Below are positions 1 to 6,962 of a stretch of DNA of 11,211 nt, one piece after another. Source of the stretch: Burkholderiales bacterium (GTDB lineage Bacteria > Pseudomonadota > Gammaproteobacteria > Burkholderiales > Burkholderiaceae_C); the NCBI GenBank assembly GCA_005786815.1, contig SYDB01000040.1:1-11211 (forward strand), read 5' to 3'. Position numbers and translations under genes: made by a program. The stretch's first letter is position 1; every line of letters starts with the position of its first letter. Below the pieces are notes generated by a model. That model was not told the origin of the DNA. It ran no database searches and saw nothing but the letters and a program-made list of their open reading frames with translations.

Positions 1-90
1 AGCCGCGATGGGCTTGGATAGCACTTGCGCTGACTGGTATTTCAGATCCGCACTGTCGATGAAATGTTGTTCAATACGTTGTTCAAGCAT
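1..90 (-). CDS. SIS-domain protein, DiaA / phosphoheptose isomerase-like (partial)
   Basis: Only the first 30 codons are in the window; the gene runs off the left edge. The translation begins MLEQRIEQHFIDSADLKYQS, which matches the N-terminal helix of the GmhA/DiaA family of SIS-domain proteins. Family members either isomerise sedoheptulose 7-phosphate for LPS heptose synthesis or, as DiaA, bind DnaA at the replication origin. The neighbours favour the DiaA-type locus: in E. coli diaA follows yraN, close to the divergent rsmI, as here. The start is the ATG at 90, 25 nt after the yraN stop, with an AAAGG-like ribosome site somewhat far upstream. The SIS sugar-binding core is not visible, so isomerase and DiaA roles cannot be separated. 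Confidence 0.82.
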   Translation of the reverse strand, partial: MLEQRIEQHFIDSADLKYQSAQVLSKPIAA

Positions 91-115
91 CCTGCAATGA
101 TACCTTTTGCGCTAC

Positions 116-502
116 TCAGTCCACTGCAAAAGCCCCTTGTAGCCAATGGAGTCCGCCTGCGTCTATTGCCACCACGTCAAAGCGACAGGTGGGCTCATAT
201 TTCAGGCGCATCAAGAAAAATTTAGCGGCAAATGCAATGCGCTTGCGTTTAGATGCCGAAACACTGCCCAACGGGCCCCCATAAGAGGGATGCAAGCGTT
301 TGCGCACCTCCACAAACACCATAGTTCCATGCCTGTCTTGCATGATTAAATCAATTTCACCCCCACCACGTCCTGGCGTTCGATAATTGCGCTGTACCAG
401 TTGTAAGCCATGGGCTAGCAAATAGTGCAAAGCGCGGTCTTCGGCTGCATCTCCTGATTGCTTGGTGGTGAAGGAATTTTTCTCTTGGGTTTGTCCACGC
501 AT
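116..502 (-). CDS. yraN: YraN family (UPF0102) endonuclease-like protein
   Basis: A 128-residue protein, the normal length for the YraN/UPF0102 family, which has a restriction-endonuclease-like fold and no firmly established function. The family signature is clear: GGGEIDLI (residues 46-53) followed by MVFVEVRKR (61-69). E49, D51 and E65 fit the E-x-D...E-x-K type nuclease core, with the usual Lys replaced by Arg67. The basic SASKRKRIAFAAKFFL segment (82-97) and RFDVVAI (107-113) also match the family. It is transcribed toward the SIS-domain gene with a 25-nt gap, probably as one operon. The ATG at 502 lies inside the 5' end of the divergent rsmI reading frame, so the two genes overlap head to head. 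Confidence 0.9.
   Translation of the reverse strand: MRGQTQEKNSFTTKQSGDAAEDRALHYLLAHGLQLVQRNYRTPGRGGGEIDLIMQDRHGTMVFVEVRKRLHPSYGGPLGSVSASKRKRIAFAAKFFLMRLKYEPTCRFDVVAIDAGGLHWLQGAFAVD
471..475 (+). promoter_or_regulatory. Ribosome binding site deciding the rsmI TTG start
   Basis: AAGGA sits nine bases before the TTG at 485 and fifteen before the TTG at 491, which supports 485 as the rsmI start. The site lies within the antisense coding region of yraN. Confidence 0.5.
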
Positions 503-1405
503 TTTTCATCTGCCCTCACAGCTGCCCACGATGCCGCGGCTGCGCAGCACCACCCTGCAGGCACGCTGTATATGGTGGCAACACCGATTGGTAATTTGGC
601 CGATATCAGTCTGCGCGCCCTGCATGTTTTGAGTGTGTGCGATACCTTGGCGTGTGAAGATACGCGCCACTCACAAACTTTGTTACGCAACTACGGAATT
701 GAGCGCAACTCCAGCCATTGGTTAGCGGTGCACCAGCACAATGAGACACAAGCTTCCCAAGAAGTGATCCAACGTTTGCAAGCAGGGCAACGCGTAGCGT
801 ATGTGAGCGACGCAGGCACTCCGGCCATCAGCGATCCTGGCGCGCGTCTGGCGTGGCAGGTGCAGGCTGCAGGATTTCGGGTCATGCCCCTCCCTGGCGC
901 GAGCAGTATTACGACCTTGCTGAGCGCGTGTGGCTCATTCACAGCAGATGCGTCAGGATTTGTGTTTGTTGGTTTCTTGCCAAGTAAAGCTGCAGAGCGA
1001 GAACGCGCCGTGCAATTATTGGCATTAGATGGACGGGCACAAGTGCTTTTAGAAGCACCGCATCGCATAGTAGCACTAGCAACAGCACTATCGGTCCTAG
1101 GCGACCGTATGATGACAGTCGGCAGAGAACTCACCAAACAATTTGAAGAAATCGCGACCCTGACAGCCCATTCGCTGAGCGATTGGATTCATGCCAACCC
1201 GCAACGCACCCGCGGTGAATTTGCGCTGGTAGTCCACGCACAAACCGTTGTCAACGATCCGATTGAAGTGCATGACAAGATGCTAAAACTGCTGATGCAG
1301 GAGGTTGCGCTCAAAACCGCAGTTCGACTTACGGCAGAGTTGACGGGGGAATCGCGCAATCTTTTATACGACAGGGCATTAGCCTTAAAAGAAGCAAATA
1401 CATAA
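485..1405 (+). CDS. rsmI: 16S rRNA (cytidine(1402)-2'-O)-methyltransferase RsmI
   Basis: RsmI transfers a methyl group from S-adenosylmethionine to the 2'-O of C1402 in the 16S rRNA decoding centre; it is cytoplasmic. The conserved tetrapyrrole-methylase-fold motifs appear in order: LYMVATPIGNLADIS near residues 28-42, CEDTRHSQTLL near 59-69, YVSDAGTPAISDPGARL near 106-122 and LPGASSITTLLSACG near 134-148. At about 306 aa the length is slightly above the usual 280-290 because of an extra N-terminal segment. No ATG precedes the first conserved motif: the first in-frame ATG (572) lies inside it. The best start is TTG at 485, nine bases after AAGGA (471-475). TTG at 491 is the alternative. The longer frame from TTG 458 lacks that ribosome site. 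Confidence 0.93.
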   Translation: MGLSTHFSSALTAAHDAAAAQHHPAGTLYMVATPIGNLADISLRALHVLSVCDTLACEDTRHSQTLLRNYGIERNSSHWLAVHQHNETQASQEVIQRLQAGQRVAYVSDAGTPAISDPGARLAWQVQAAGFRVMPLPGASSITTLLSACGSFTADASGFVFVGFLPSKAAERERAVQLLALDGRAQVLLEAPHRIVALATALSVLGDRMMTVGRELTKQFEEIATLTAHSLSDWIHANPQRTRGEFALVVHAQTVVNDPIEVHDKMLKLLMQEVALKTAVRLTAELTGESRNLLYDRALALKEANT

Positions 1406-1452
1406 ATTTTTAGAATCGTTCACAATCTACGTTCTTCTTGAAGAGGTGTTGT

Positions 1453-1962
1453 ATGCGTCATGTGCTGTCTATTCGCTGGTCTCTCCTACTAATTGCTTGT
1501 CTAGCGCTCAGCGCTTGCGAAACCAATCCCTCAGTCAAATCCGCACAAGACGACGCGACGCCTATCGTGGCGTTTTTGGATGCAGACAAGTTCGACCACC
1601 AACTCTCCGCATCCTTGTCTGCCCCGATGAACGAGATTACCGTGCCGTTCTACGACAAGGTTTCTCCCAACAACATGCCTGAGCGCATAAAGGCTTGGGT
1701 TAATCAGGTGGAGAAAAGCGGCGGGAAGATTCAGATGACGGAACCAACGAGCTCGTCTGGTGTTACCGCAAAAAACCCATTTCTTATTTTTAGCATGATC
1801 AACGCAATACGCACATTGGTCCAGCTAGAACAAAAAAGTGAAAAGGCCAAAGTGCTGGCTTCCGCCAAAGGCCATGACGTCAAAATTCTTTTGGCTTACA
1901 ACGCACAAAACGAAGTGGTGATTGACAAAATCGTCTTTGCCAAAAAAGGCGCTGCCAAATAA
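1453..1962 (+). CDS. Putative outer-membrane lipoprotein of unknown function
   Basis: I do not recognise a domain in this 169-residue protein. The start is ATG 1453, preceded by AAGAGG (1441-1446) at a six-base spacing; a TTG at 1438 in the same frame has no comparable ribosome site. The N-terminus is a lipoprotein signal: RHVLSIRWS, a hydrophobic stretch LLLIACLAL, then lipobox L-S-A-C with the lipidated Cys at residue 22. Glu at +2 is not the inner-membrane Asp signal, so outer-membrane sorting is likely. The mature part has a region around residues 30-80 (AFLDADKFDHQLSASL...) and a Lys-rich C-terminus (KIVFAKKGAAK). It begins 47 nt after rsmI and may be co-transcribed with it. It converges on the CHAT gene with only 34 nt between the stop codons. 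Function unknown. Confidence 0.75.
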   Translation: MRHVLSIRWSLLLIACLALSACETNPSVKSAQDDATPIVAFLDADKFDHQLSASLSAPMNEITVPFYDKVSPNNMPERIKAWVNQVEKSGGKIQMTEPTSSSGVTAKNPFLIFSMINAIRTLVQLEQKSEKAKVLASAKGHDVKILLAYNAQNEVVIDKIVFAKKGAAK

Positions 1963-1974
1963 AACAGCGCTCCT

Positions 1975-1995
1975 AAAAAGTTGTCATCGCCAACT
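1975..1995 (-). terminator. Weak intrinsic terminator for the CHAT operon
   Basis: Read on the minus strand, just past the CHAT stop codon, AGTTG-GCGATGA-CAACT forms a five-base-pair stem with a seven-base loop, followed directly by TTTT. A second short stem, GCGCTG/CAGCGC, occupies 1949-1970 and overlaps the end of the convergent lipoprotein gene. The stems are short, so termination efficiency is uncertain. Confidence 0.4.
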
Positions 1996-1996
1996 G

Positions 1997-4984
1997 TTAG
2001 CGGCCACCCTCTCCCACTAGGGCATAAGGCGCCCAATACGCAGGGTGGGCATATTGCGGTAACTTCATGGTCTCGACCATCGCTTGTTTCAAAGCTTCAG
2101 CACGTCGCATTTGTGGGTCTTTCTTGTAAGCCGCAAATGTATGGGTCGTGAGCAACATCGCGCTCTCCGACTCCACAGACCAGTGCGTCACCAATAAGCT
2201 GCGACTACCAGCAAAAAAGAATCCGCGGGCTAGTCCACTCAAAGCTTCTTCAGCGCGTCCATCAGCACCGGCTGTATTACAGGCAGACAAGACAACCCAG
2301 TCCGCGTTGAGCTTGAGTCCCAATACATCTTCTAATGTCAACAAAGGTGAGTCTGCTGGGTTGGCGGTCGAGGCCATAGCCAACGCAGGCTGGTTTAAGT
2401 TGGGCAGGTCACCCGCTAACAAACCATGCGTAGCAAACACCACCACTTGCTTTTTACCCAACTGCCCAGAAGCACTGCTCTTGAGCACCGATTGACGTGT
2501 TGCATCTGAGCCCAAAATCAAATCTTGCTTGGGGTCAGCCGCCAAAATTTTGGCCAGTTCAATGACTTCATCACGTGTTTCGGGAAGGGGTGGGATTTTG
2601 CTGTAGGCCAGATAACTTTCCTCATTGGATCTTTCAAGCCCAATATGGAGGGTAGAACGCGTATCAATGACCGATCGAACGGTCGTGGCTTTAGGGATGA
2701 CACCCGCAATTTGCTGCGTAGCCACTTTGTTATCAAACAAAGGATCTCCCCATGCAATAAGCGGCTGGGTACTGGATGGCACTTTGGCATAACGCTTCAA
2801 AGATAACCAGCCACTTGCTGTAGGAACATGGCTTATCGCTGCGTCTTTGATCAACCAAGCGGCATTTAATGGGTTAGGGGAAGTAACTGGCTTACGCACT
2901 AAAACGCCTAAAGGCATATTGGCAAAAGCACCTGAGGTAGCCACGATCAAGTGTTTCTTGTCTGCCATCTCAGACTCGATGGGTCCAAAAATGCCTTTAT
3001 AAACAGTGTGTGCATCTGCATAGTCAAACGCAGGCGCTTTGTTACCAAGGCCGGCCACATCCAAGGTTTTACGAATTTTGTCGACTAACTTTGCGCCGTC
3101 TTTCTCACCTACTTGCCACTGATGGAAGTTCACTTTGCCTGCGGAATCAATAGCCCACACATAGGTTTGCTTTTCCATAGGCAAGATAGAAACAAACAAT
3201 TCATCCGGCTTGAGCTGTTGCGCAATATCGGTGTGGCTTGGGGCCTTGGGCTGGATGAGTTGGAAATACTCAGGGAACCCTTTTTGAATTTGTGCTTTGT
3301 ATTCTTTGCGCAGACCTTCCAATTCACGCATACGTTTTTGCATTTGCTCGATGACTTGGGGGTTACGCCTTTTATCGCCTTCGCTACCTTGTGATGTGAT
3401 GTATGACATCAAGGTGGCGGCCTCGTTCTTAGCGTCTTGCTCTTTACGAATTACATCTGACAAGCCGGGCACATTGACGCCTGAACGAACCGCAGCATCG
3501 GAGAGTGCTTGTTGCACAGACGATGAGCTCAAATGATCCGCCATTTGAAAAATAATGGCCGCGTCTTTGGCGTCTTTATCAGCCGTGGTAGCGAGCAAGT
3601 CGATGTAGTTTTGGAAAATGTATTTCTTTCCTTTACGGCGAAACACGTCCTCAGTAAAGTCACCCGTCAGCGCATCCGGTGAGGTGATGTTTTGAATGGC
3701 TTGGTCAAACTGCGTACGCGCACCAACAGGATCGCCGTTGCGCCAAAGAGCAATGGCGTACATGCCACGGGTATAGGCTGTGAAGTAATGGTTTTCGCCG
3801 AAGTTTTCGACGTGCCACTTCAAGGTGTTTTCATAAATTCTCTTGGCTTGTGGATAGCGACCGGCATGTAAATACACGGGGCCGCGAAGCCAAGACTGGA
3901 AAGCTAATGGCGACCTGGTTTTGAGTCGCTCCATTTCTTTGTCGATGGCGTCGTAACGTTCTGCTGCTTCGTTCCAACGGTCTAATCCGGCCAATGCCAA
4001 CGTACCGGGAGTTTGGGTATACAGCCATCCTGGTGCGCCTTTTTGAACGCCTTGCGCCAGCACAATTTTTTCACTTCGCTTGCTATAGGCTAAAGCGTCT
4101 TCAAAGCGCCCAGTTGCATTTCTGAGCCATGCAACGCCATTAAAAATACGCAGCATTTGGTTGTCTGTAAACCCATTCGTTTTGCCAAACTGGTATGCCT
4201 CGCGCAACGACAAATCAGCCTCTGCATAAAGTCCTGACGCCGATTGGTGGTCTGCCAATTGGGCCATTGCAGACATATACCAGCTCCGACCAAAGTTGCG
4301 TTGCAGCGGATCAACCAAGCTGTCAATCCCAACTAATTCTTTCCCTTTTTGGGTTGCCAATCTAGCTGTTTGAATGCCTTCTTGCCATTTTCCTGAACGT
4401 CGCAGGAAAAAAGATTTGATGAGATTGAACTCCATTTCTGCACGCACAATCCAATATGCATTTGTCCCTTGACGCGGAACTCTTCCCCACTCATTCTTGA
4501 TAAGGTTGCCCGCTTCTTCCAGTAAAACACCTGCTTGCTTTAAATTGCTGTCATTGATGTAATGGTCCGCAATAGTCGAACGGATTCTCACAGCTGATGG
4601 CGCATATTTGACATCGCGTATTAAGTCAGCGCCCAATTTATAGGCCTCTTGCCGATTGGTTGTATGAAACAAAAAGCTCATCAACCTCCATCGTGGATCG
4701 ACGTCAGTATCCATTTGCGCCCACTCACGCAAAATTTCTTCTTGCTTGACAGCATCACCAAGTTTCCAGGCGGCCCCCTGTTTTTGTTTGTAGGCCTCAA
4801 CCCGCGTGGCTTTCAATGAATTCGGATCTATCGGTTGTTCTAATATTGCACGCAGTCTTGCTGTTTCTTGCTCTGACAAAGCAATGGCGTCGTCATCTAG
4901 TGTTTGCGCATGAATAAGAGTTACTGGGCCTGATGTTAGAAAGGCCAGTAAAACGAGTTGTAGGAAATAGTTAAGAACTTTCAT
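1997..4984 (-). CDS. Exported TPR-CHAT domain protease
   Basis: CHAT domains are caspase-like (clan CD) cysteine proteases. This 995-residue protein has a Sec-type signal peptide (MKVLNYFLQLVLLAFL..., likely cut after LIHA, residue 26), TPR-like helical repeats over about 40-470 (for example RFEDALAYSKRSEKI at 293-307 and RYPQAKRIYENTLKW at 376-390), a charged, probably coiled-coil segment at 510-570, and a C-terminal CHAT domain at about 590-995. The catalytic pair is intact: His853 in VVVFATHGLL and Cys902 in WVVLSACNTA. The family-typical LVTHWSVESESA and YWAPYALVG follow. Cys902 is the only cysteine in the whole protein. The start is ATG 4984 because GGAG lies six bases upstream; an in-frame TTG at 5011 would overlap the caspase stop and add residues before the signal peptide. 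It lies 23 nt after the caspase gene and ends the operon. TPRs probably bind a partner or substrate. The exact substrate is unknown. Confidence 0.92.
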   Translation of the reverse strand: MKVLNYFLQLVLLAFLTSGPVTLIHAQTLDDDAIALSEQETARLRAILEQPIDPNSLKATRVEAYKQKQGAAWKLGDAVKQEEILREWAQMDTDVDPRWRLMSFLFHTTNRQEAYKLGADLIRDVKYAPSAVRIRSTIADHYINDSNLKQAGVLLEEAGNLIKNEWGRVPRQGTNAYWIVRAEMEFNLIKSFFLRRSGKWQEGIQTARLATQKGKELVGIDSLVDPLQRNFGRSWYMSAMAQLADHQSASGLYAEADLSLREAYQFGKTNGFTDNQMLRIFNGVAWLRNATGRFEDALAYSKRSEKIVLAQGVQKGAPGWLYTQTPGTLALAGLDRWNEAAERYDAIDKEMERLKTRSPLAFQSWLRGPVYLHAGRYPQAKRIYENTLKWHVENFGENHYFTAYTRGMYAIALWRNGDPVGARTQFDQAIQNITSPDALTGDFTEDVFRRKGKKYIFQNYIDLLATTADKDAKDAAIIFQMADHLSSSSVQQALSDAAVRSGVNVPGLSDVIRKEQDAKNEAATLMSYITSQGSEGDKRRNPQVIEQMQKRMRELEGLRKEYKAQIQKGFPEYFQLIQPKAPSHTDIAQQLKPDELFVSILPMEKQTYVWAIDSAGKVNFHQWQVGEKDGAKLVDKIRKTLDVAGLGNKAPAFDYADAHTVYKGIFGPIESEMADKKHLIVATSGAFANMPLGVLVRKPVTSPNPLNAAWLIKDAAISHVPTASGWLSLKRYAKVPSSTQPLIAWGDPLFDNKVATQQIAGVIPKATTVRSVIDTRSTLHIGLERSNEESYLAYSKIPPLPETRDEVIELAKILAADPKQDLILGSDATRQSVLKSSASGQLGKKQVVVFATHGLLAGDLPNLNQPALAMASTANPADSPLLTLEDVLGLKLNADWVVLSACNTAGADGRAEEALSGLARGFFFAGSRSLLVTHWSVESESAMLLTTHTFAAYKKDPQMRRAEALKQAMVETMKLPQYAHPAYWAPYALVGEGGR

Positions 4985-5007
4985 CTTGGACTCCGCGATT
5001 CTTAATA

Positions 5008-6942
5008 TCAAGGCACTTCTTTAATGCTCAACAAGCTAGCACCGTAAGCATCTGAACACAGTGGATTATTTTTAGCCGACACCGTGTTTTGACACACAGC
5101 TGTACTTATGGCTTTTGACGATGTCAATAATGCGCCTAGTTGGGCGCGCCCACTGGCATCGTTCAAAGAAGTCATAAAGGGGCCTTCTTTTTTGGCGTTC
5201 AATGCTTGTAGATCGCGCGGTGCATCTGCCACCATGACCAACAAATGGTTGGTGCCAACTGGACCGGATGATTTGATGCGCCATTTGCCTTGCGGTAACT
5301 TCAGGGTCTGTCCCGCCTCAATGCGGTTGTTTTGGTCTAAGTCGTTCGGGAACAACATATACAAAGCTTTACCGTCTGAGCCTGCGAGCGCTGCATAGAC
5401 ATAACCCGCACGATCAGATTGCACTGAGAACTCTAAAACGTCTTTGCCTATCACCAGCTGATCTTTGGTCAGCGTGACGCGCACTTTACGCTTGGCATTG
5501 CGCTGGTCATACATTTGCTTGAGCGCATCCTCGCCACTCAAGGTTTTTATCTCAGACGTAGCTAGCGTTTGACTTTGGGTAGTTGCTGGCGTGGTGGTGG
5601 TCGAAGGCGTAGCCAATGCAATTTGCTGTGCGGGTGGTGACGTTGGGGTTGCAGGAGCGGGCGTAACAGCTACTGGCGCAACCGGTTTGTCTGGGGTGGC
5701 GAGAGCAGTCATCACATTTGCGGTTTGCGGTACGCCTTGGCTAAACCACGCGGGAACAAAGTTGCCGTTGCCTGATAAGACCAGGTTATGCGCTTTAAAG
5801 TTGTTGTCGTTTTGCATGCGCCGGTTGATTTTTTCTTGCGCGCATTGCTTGATCTCTTCAATACTGATGGCGCCTGAACCATCTAAGTCTTTGGCTTCAC
5901 GCAACATGCAATCGCGGAAAAACTGTGTTGCCAATCCGCCTTTTTGTTCATCGTCAAAACTTATTTCGTTGTCTCGCGCAGCAGATATATGCACGATGTC
6001 TTGGGGTAAGGCGCCACGGTTAACTTGCTCATTGACCAAGCTTCGAGTTTTGATATTCACCGGCTTGCTGCACTCCTCCGACAGCGCTGCAAACTTTGGT
6101 CGCAGTGCGCCATCATCGTTGCTGTTGGCAATGCCCCGCGTCCTTGCGGTGGCCGCTGCAGCCACGAGCCCTCCGGAATGGCAGGCGTCGTACATGACAA
6201 ATAACTTGTCGGTTTTTTGCGTGATTTGCGCTAACAAGCTGGCCATCTCGGTGTTGCTGATCATCCCCTTGCTCATACCGTCATAAGGCAGTAGTGCCTC
6301 CACGCAACCACCGGCTTGCGGGTCTTTGTAACGTGTGCCATGGCCAGAGTAGTGGATAAATACGCGGTCGCCATCTTGCACTCTTTCGTTCAAGTTATTG
6401 AGCGCTGTACGAATATTGGACACCGTTGCTTGGCTATCGTGCAGGTATTGAATATTGCCGTCTGGAACTTGCATGGCTTGCGCAATTTGGGTGGCAGACA
6501 CTTTGTCCAACTTGGTACCAGGAAGTGGCGGTACGAGCGGGTCTTCGTATGTTCCAACGCCAATAATGAGCGCGTGGCGATTAATACGCGGCACCAATGG
6601 CGGCACATTTCTAACACCCAGTGTCACCGCAGTATTTCCAGCGGCCTCACGTCCGCTAGACAAACCCGCAACCACCGATGCGCCGGCTTGCATATTAAGC
6701 GCACTAGCGCGCACCCAACCCGACACCCGCCCCTTGTCAGAGTTTGCCTCAACCAATACCCAACCACCTTCTACCGAGGTGATACGCACTGTCGCGCCTT
6801 GGTTCACTTGGACAAGGACCGCAGAGGATGCCAATTTTTCTGCACGTATTTCTGTTGGGCGCATCACGCTGGCATTTTGCGCAACTGCTGCTTGCGCTAA
6901 AAATCCAAGGCTCACCAAAGTGAGTCGAATACTGCTTTTCAT
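5008..6942 (-). CDS. Exported caspase-like (C14) protease with SH3-like, EF-hand and DUF4384-type regions
   Basis: A 644-residue caspase/metacaspase-fold protein. A clear Sec signal peptide (MKSSIRLTLVSLGFLAQAAVA, cut after AVA at 21) is followed by an SH3b-like region at about 30-85 (VRITSVEGGWVLVEA, GRVSGWVRAS). The caspase p20 core begins at NRHALIIGVGTYED (121-134). The dyad is His201 in FIHYSGHGTR and Cys254 in FVMYDACHSGG. EALLPYD (215-221) resembles the metacaspase segment associated with basic P1 preference. Residues 352-363 form a textbook EF-hand loop within the later part of the domain. A Pro/Thr/Ala-rich linker (about 415-465) leads to a DUF4384-type domain (about 485-590) with YVYAALAGSDGKALYMLFPN. 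Six cysteines besides the catalytic one could form disulfides in the periplasm. It lies 20 nt after CHASE2 and 23 nt before CHAT, so co-expression is likely. Protease activity is inferred from the intact dyad. Confidence 0.92.
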   Translation of the reverse strand: MKSSIRLTLVSLGFLAQAAVAQNASVMRPTEIRAEKLASSAVLVQVNQGATVRITSVEGGWVLVEANSDKGRVSGWVRASALNMQAGASVVAGLSSGREAAGNTAVTLGVRNVPPLVPRINRHALIIGVGTYEDPLVPPLPGTKLDKVSATQIAQAMQVPDGNIQYLHDSQATVSNIRTALNNLNERVQDGDRVFIHYSGHGTRYKDPQAGGCVEALLPYDGMSKGMISNTEMASLLAQITQKTDKLFVMYDACHSGGLVAAAATARTRGIANSNDDGALRPKFAALSEECSKPVNIKTRSLVNEQVNRGALPQDIVHISAARDNEISFDDEQKGGLATQFFRDCMLREAKDLDGSGAISIEEIKQCAQEKINRRMQNDNNFKAHNLVLSGNGNFVPAWFSQGVPQTANVMTALATPDKPVAPVAVTPAPATPTSPPAQQIALATPSTTTTPATTQSQTLATSEIKTLSGEDALKQMYDQRNAKRKVRVTLTKDQLVIGKDVLEFSVQSDRAGYVYAALAGSDGKALYMLFPNDLDQNNRIEAGQTLKLPQGKWRIKSSGPVGTNHLLVMVADAPRDLQALNAKKEGPFMTSLNDASGRAQLGALLTSSKAISTAVCQNTVSAKNNPLCSDAYGASLLSIKEVP

Positions 6943-6962
6943 GGAGGTTAGCTTTCTATTCT

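Noticed and set aside
4985..5011. N-terminal extension of the CHAT protein to a TTG at 5011
   Set aside because: It would overlap the caspase stop and put nine polar residues before the signal peptide; ATG 4984 has a good GGAG site.
5547..5700. Tandem repeat in the caspase gene
   Set aside because: This is an irregular Pro/Ala/Thr-rich interdomain linker, not a true repeat unit array.
5591..6286. 231-codon open frame on the plus strand opposite the caspase gene
   Set aside because: Antisense shadow of a clearly conserved caspase coding region; the translation shows low-complexity Ala/Val/Gly and random Cys, with no motif.
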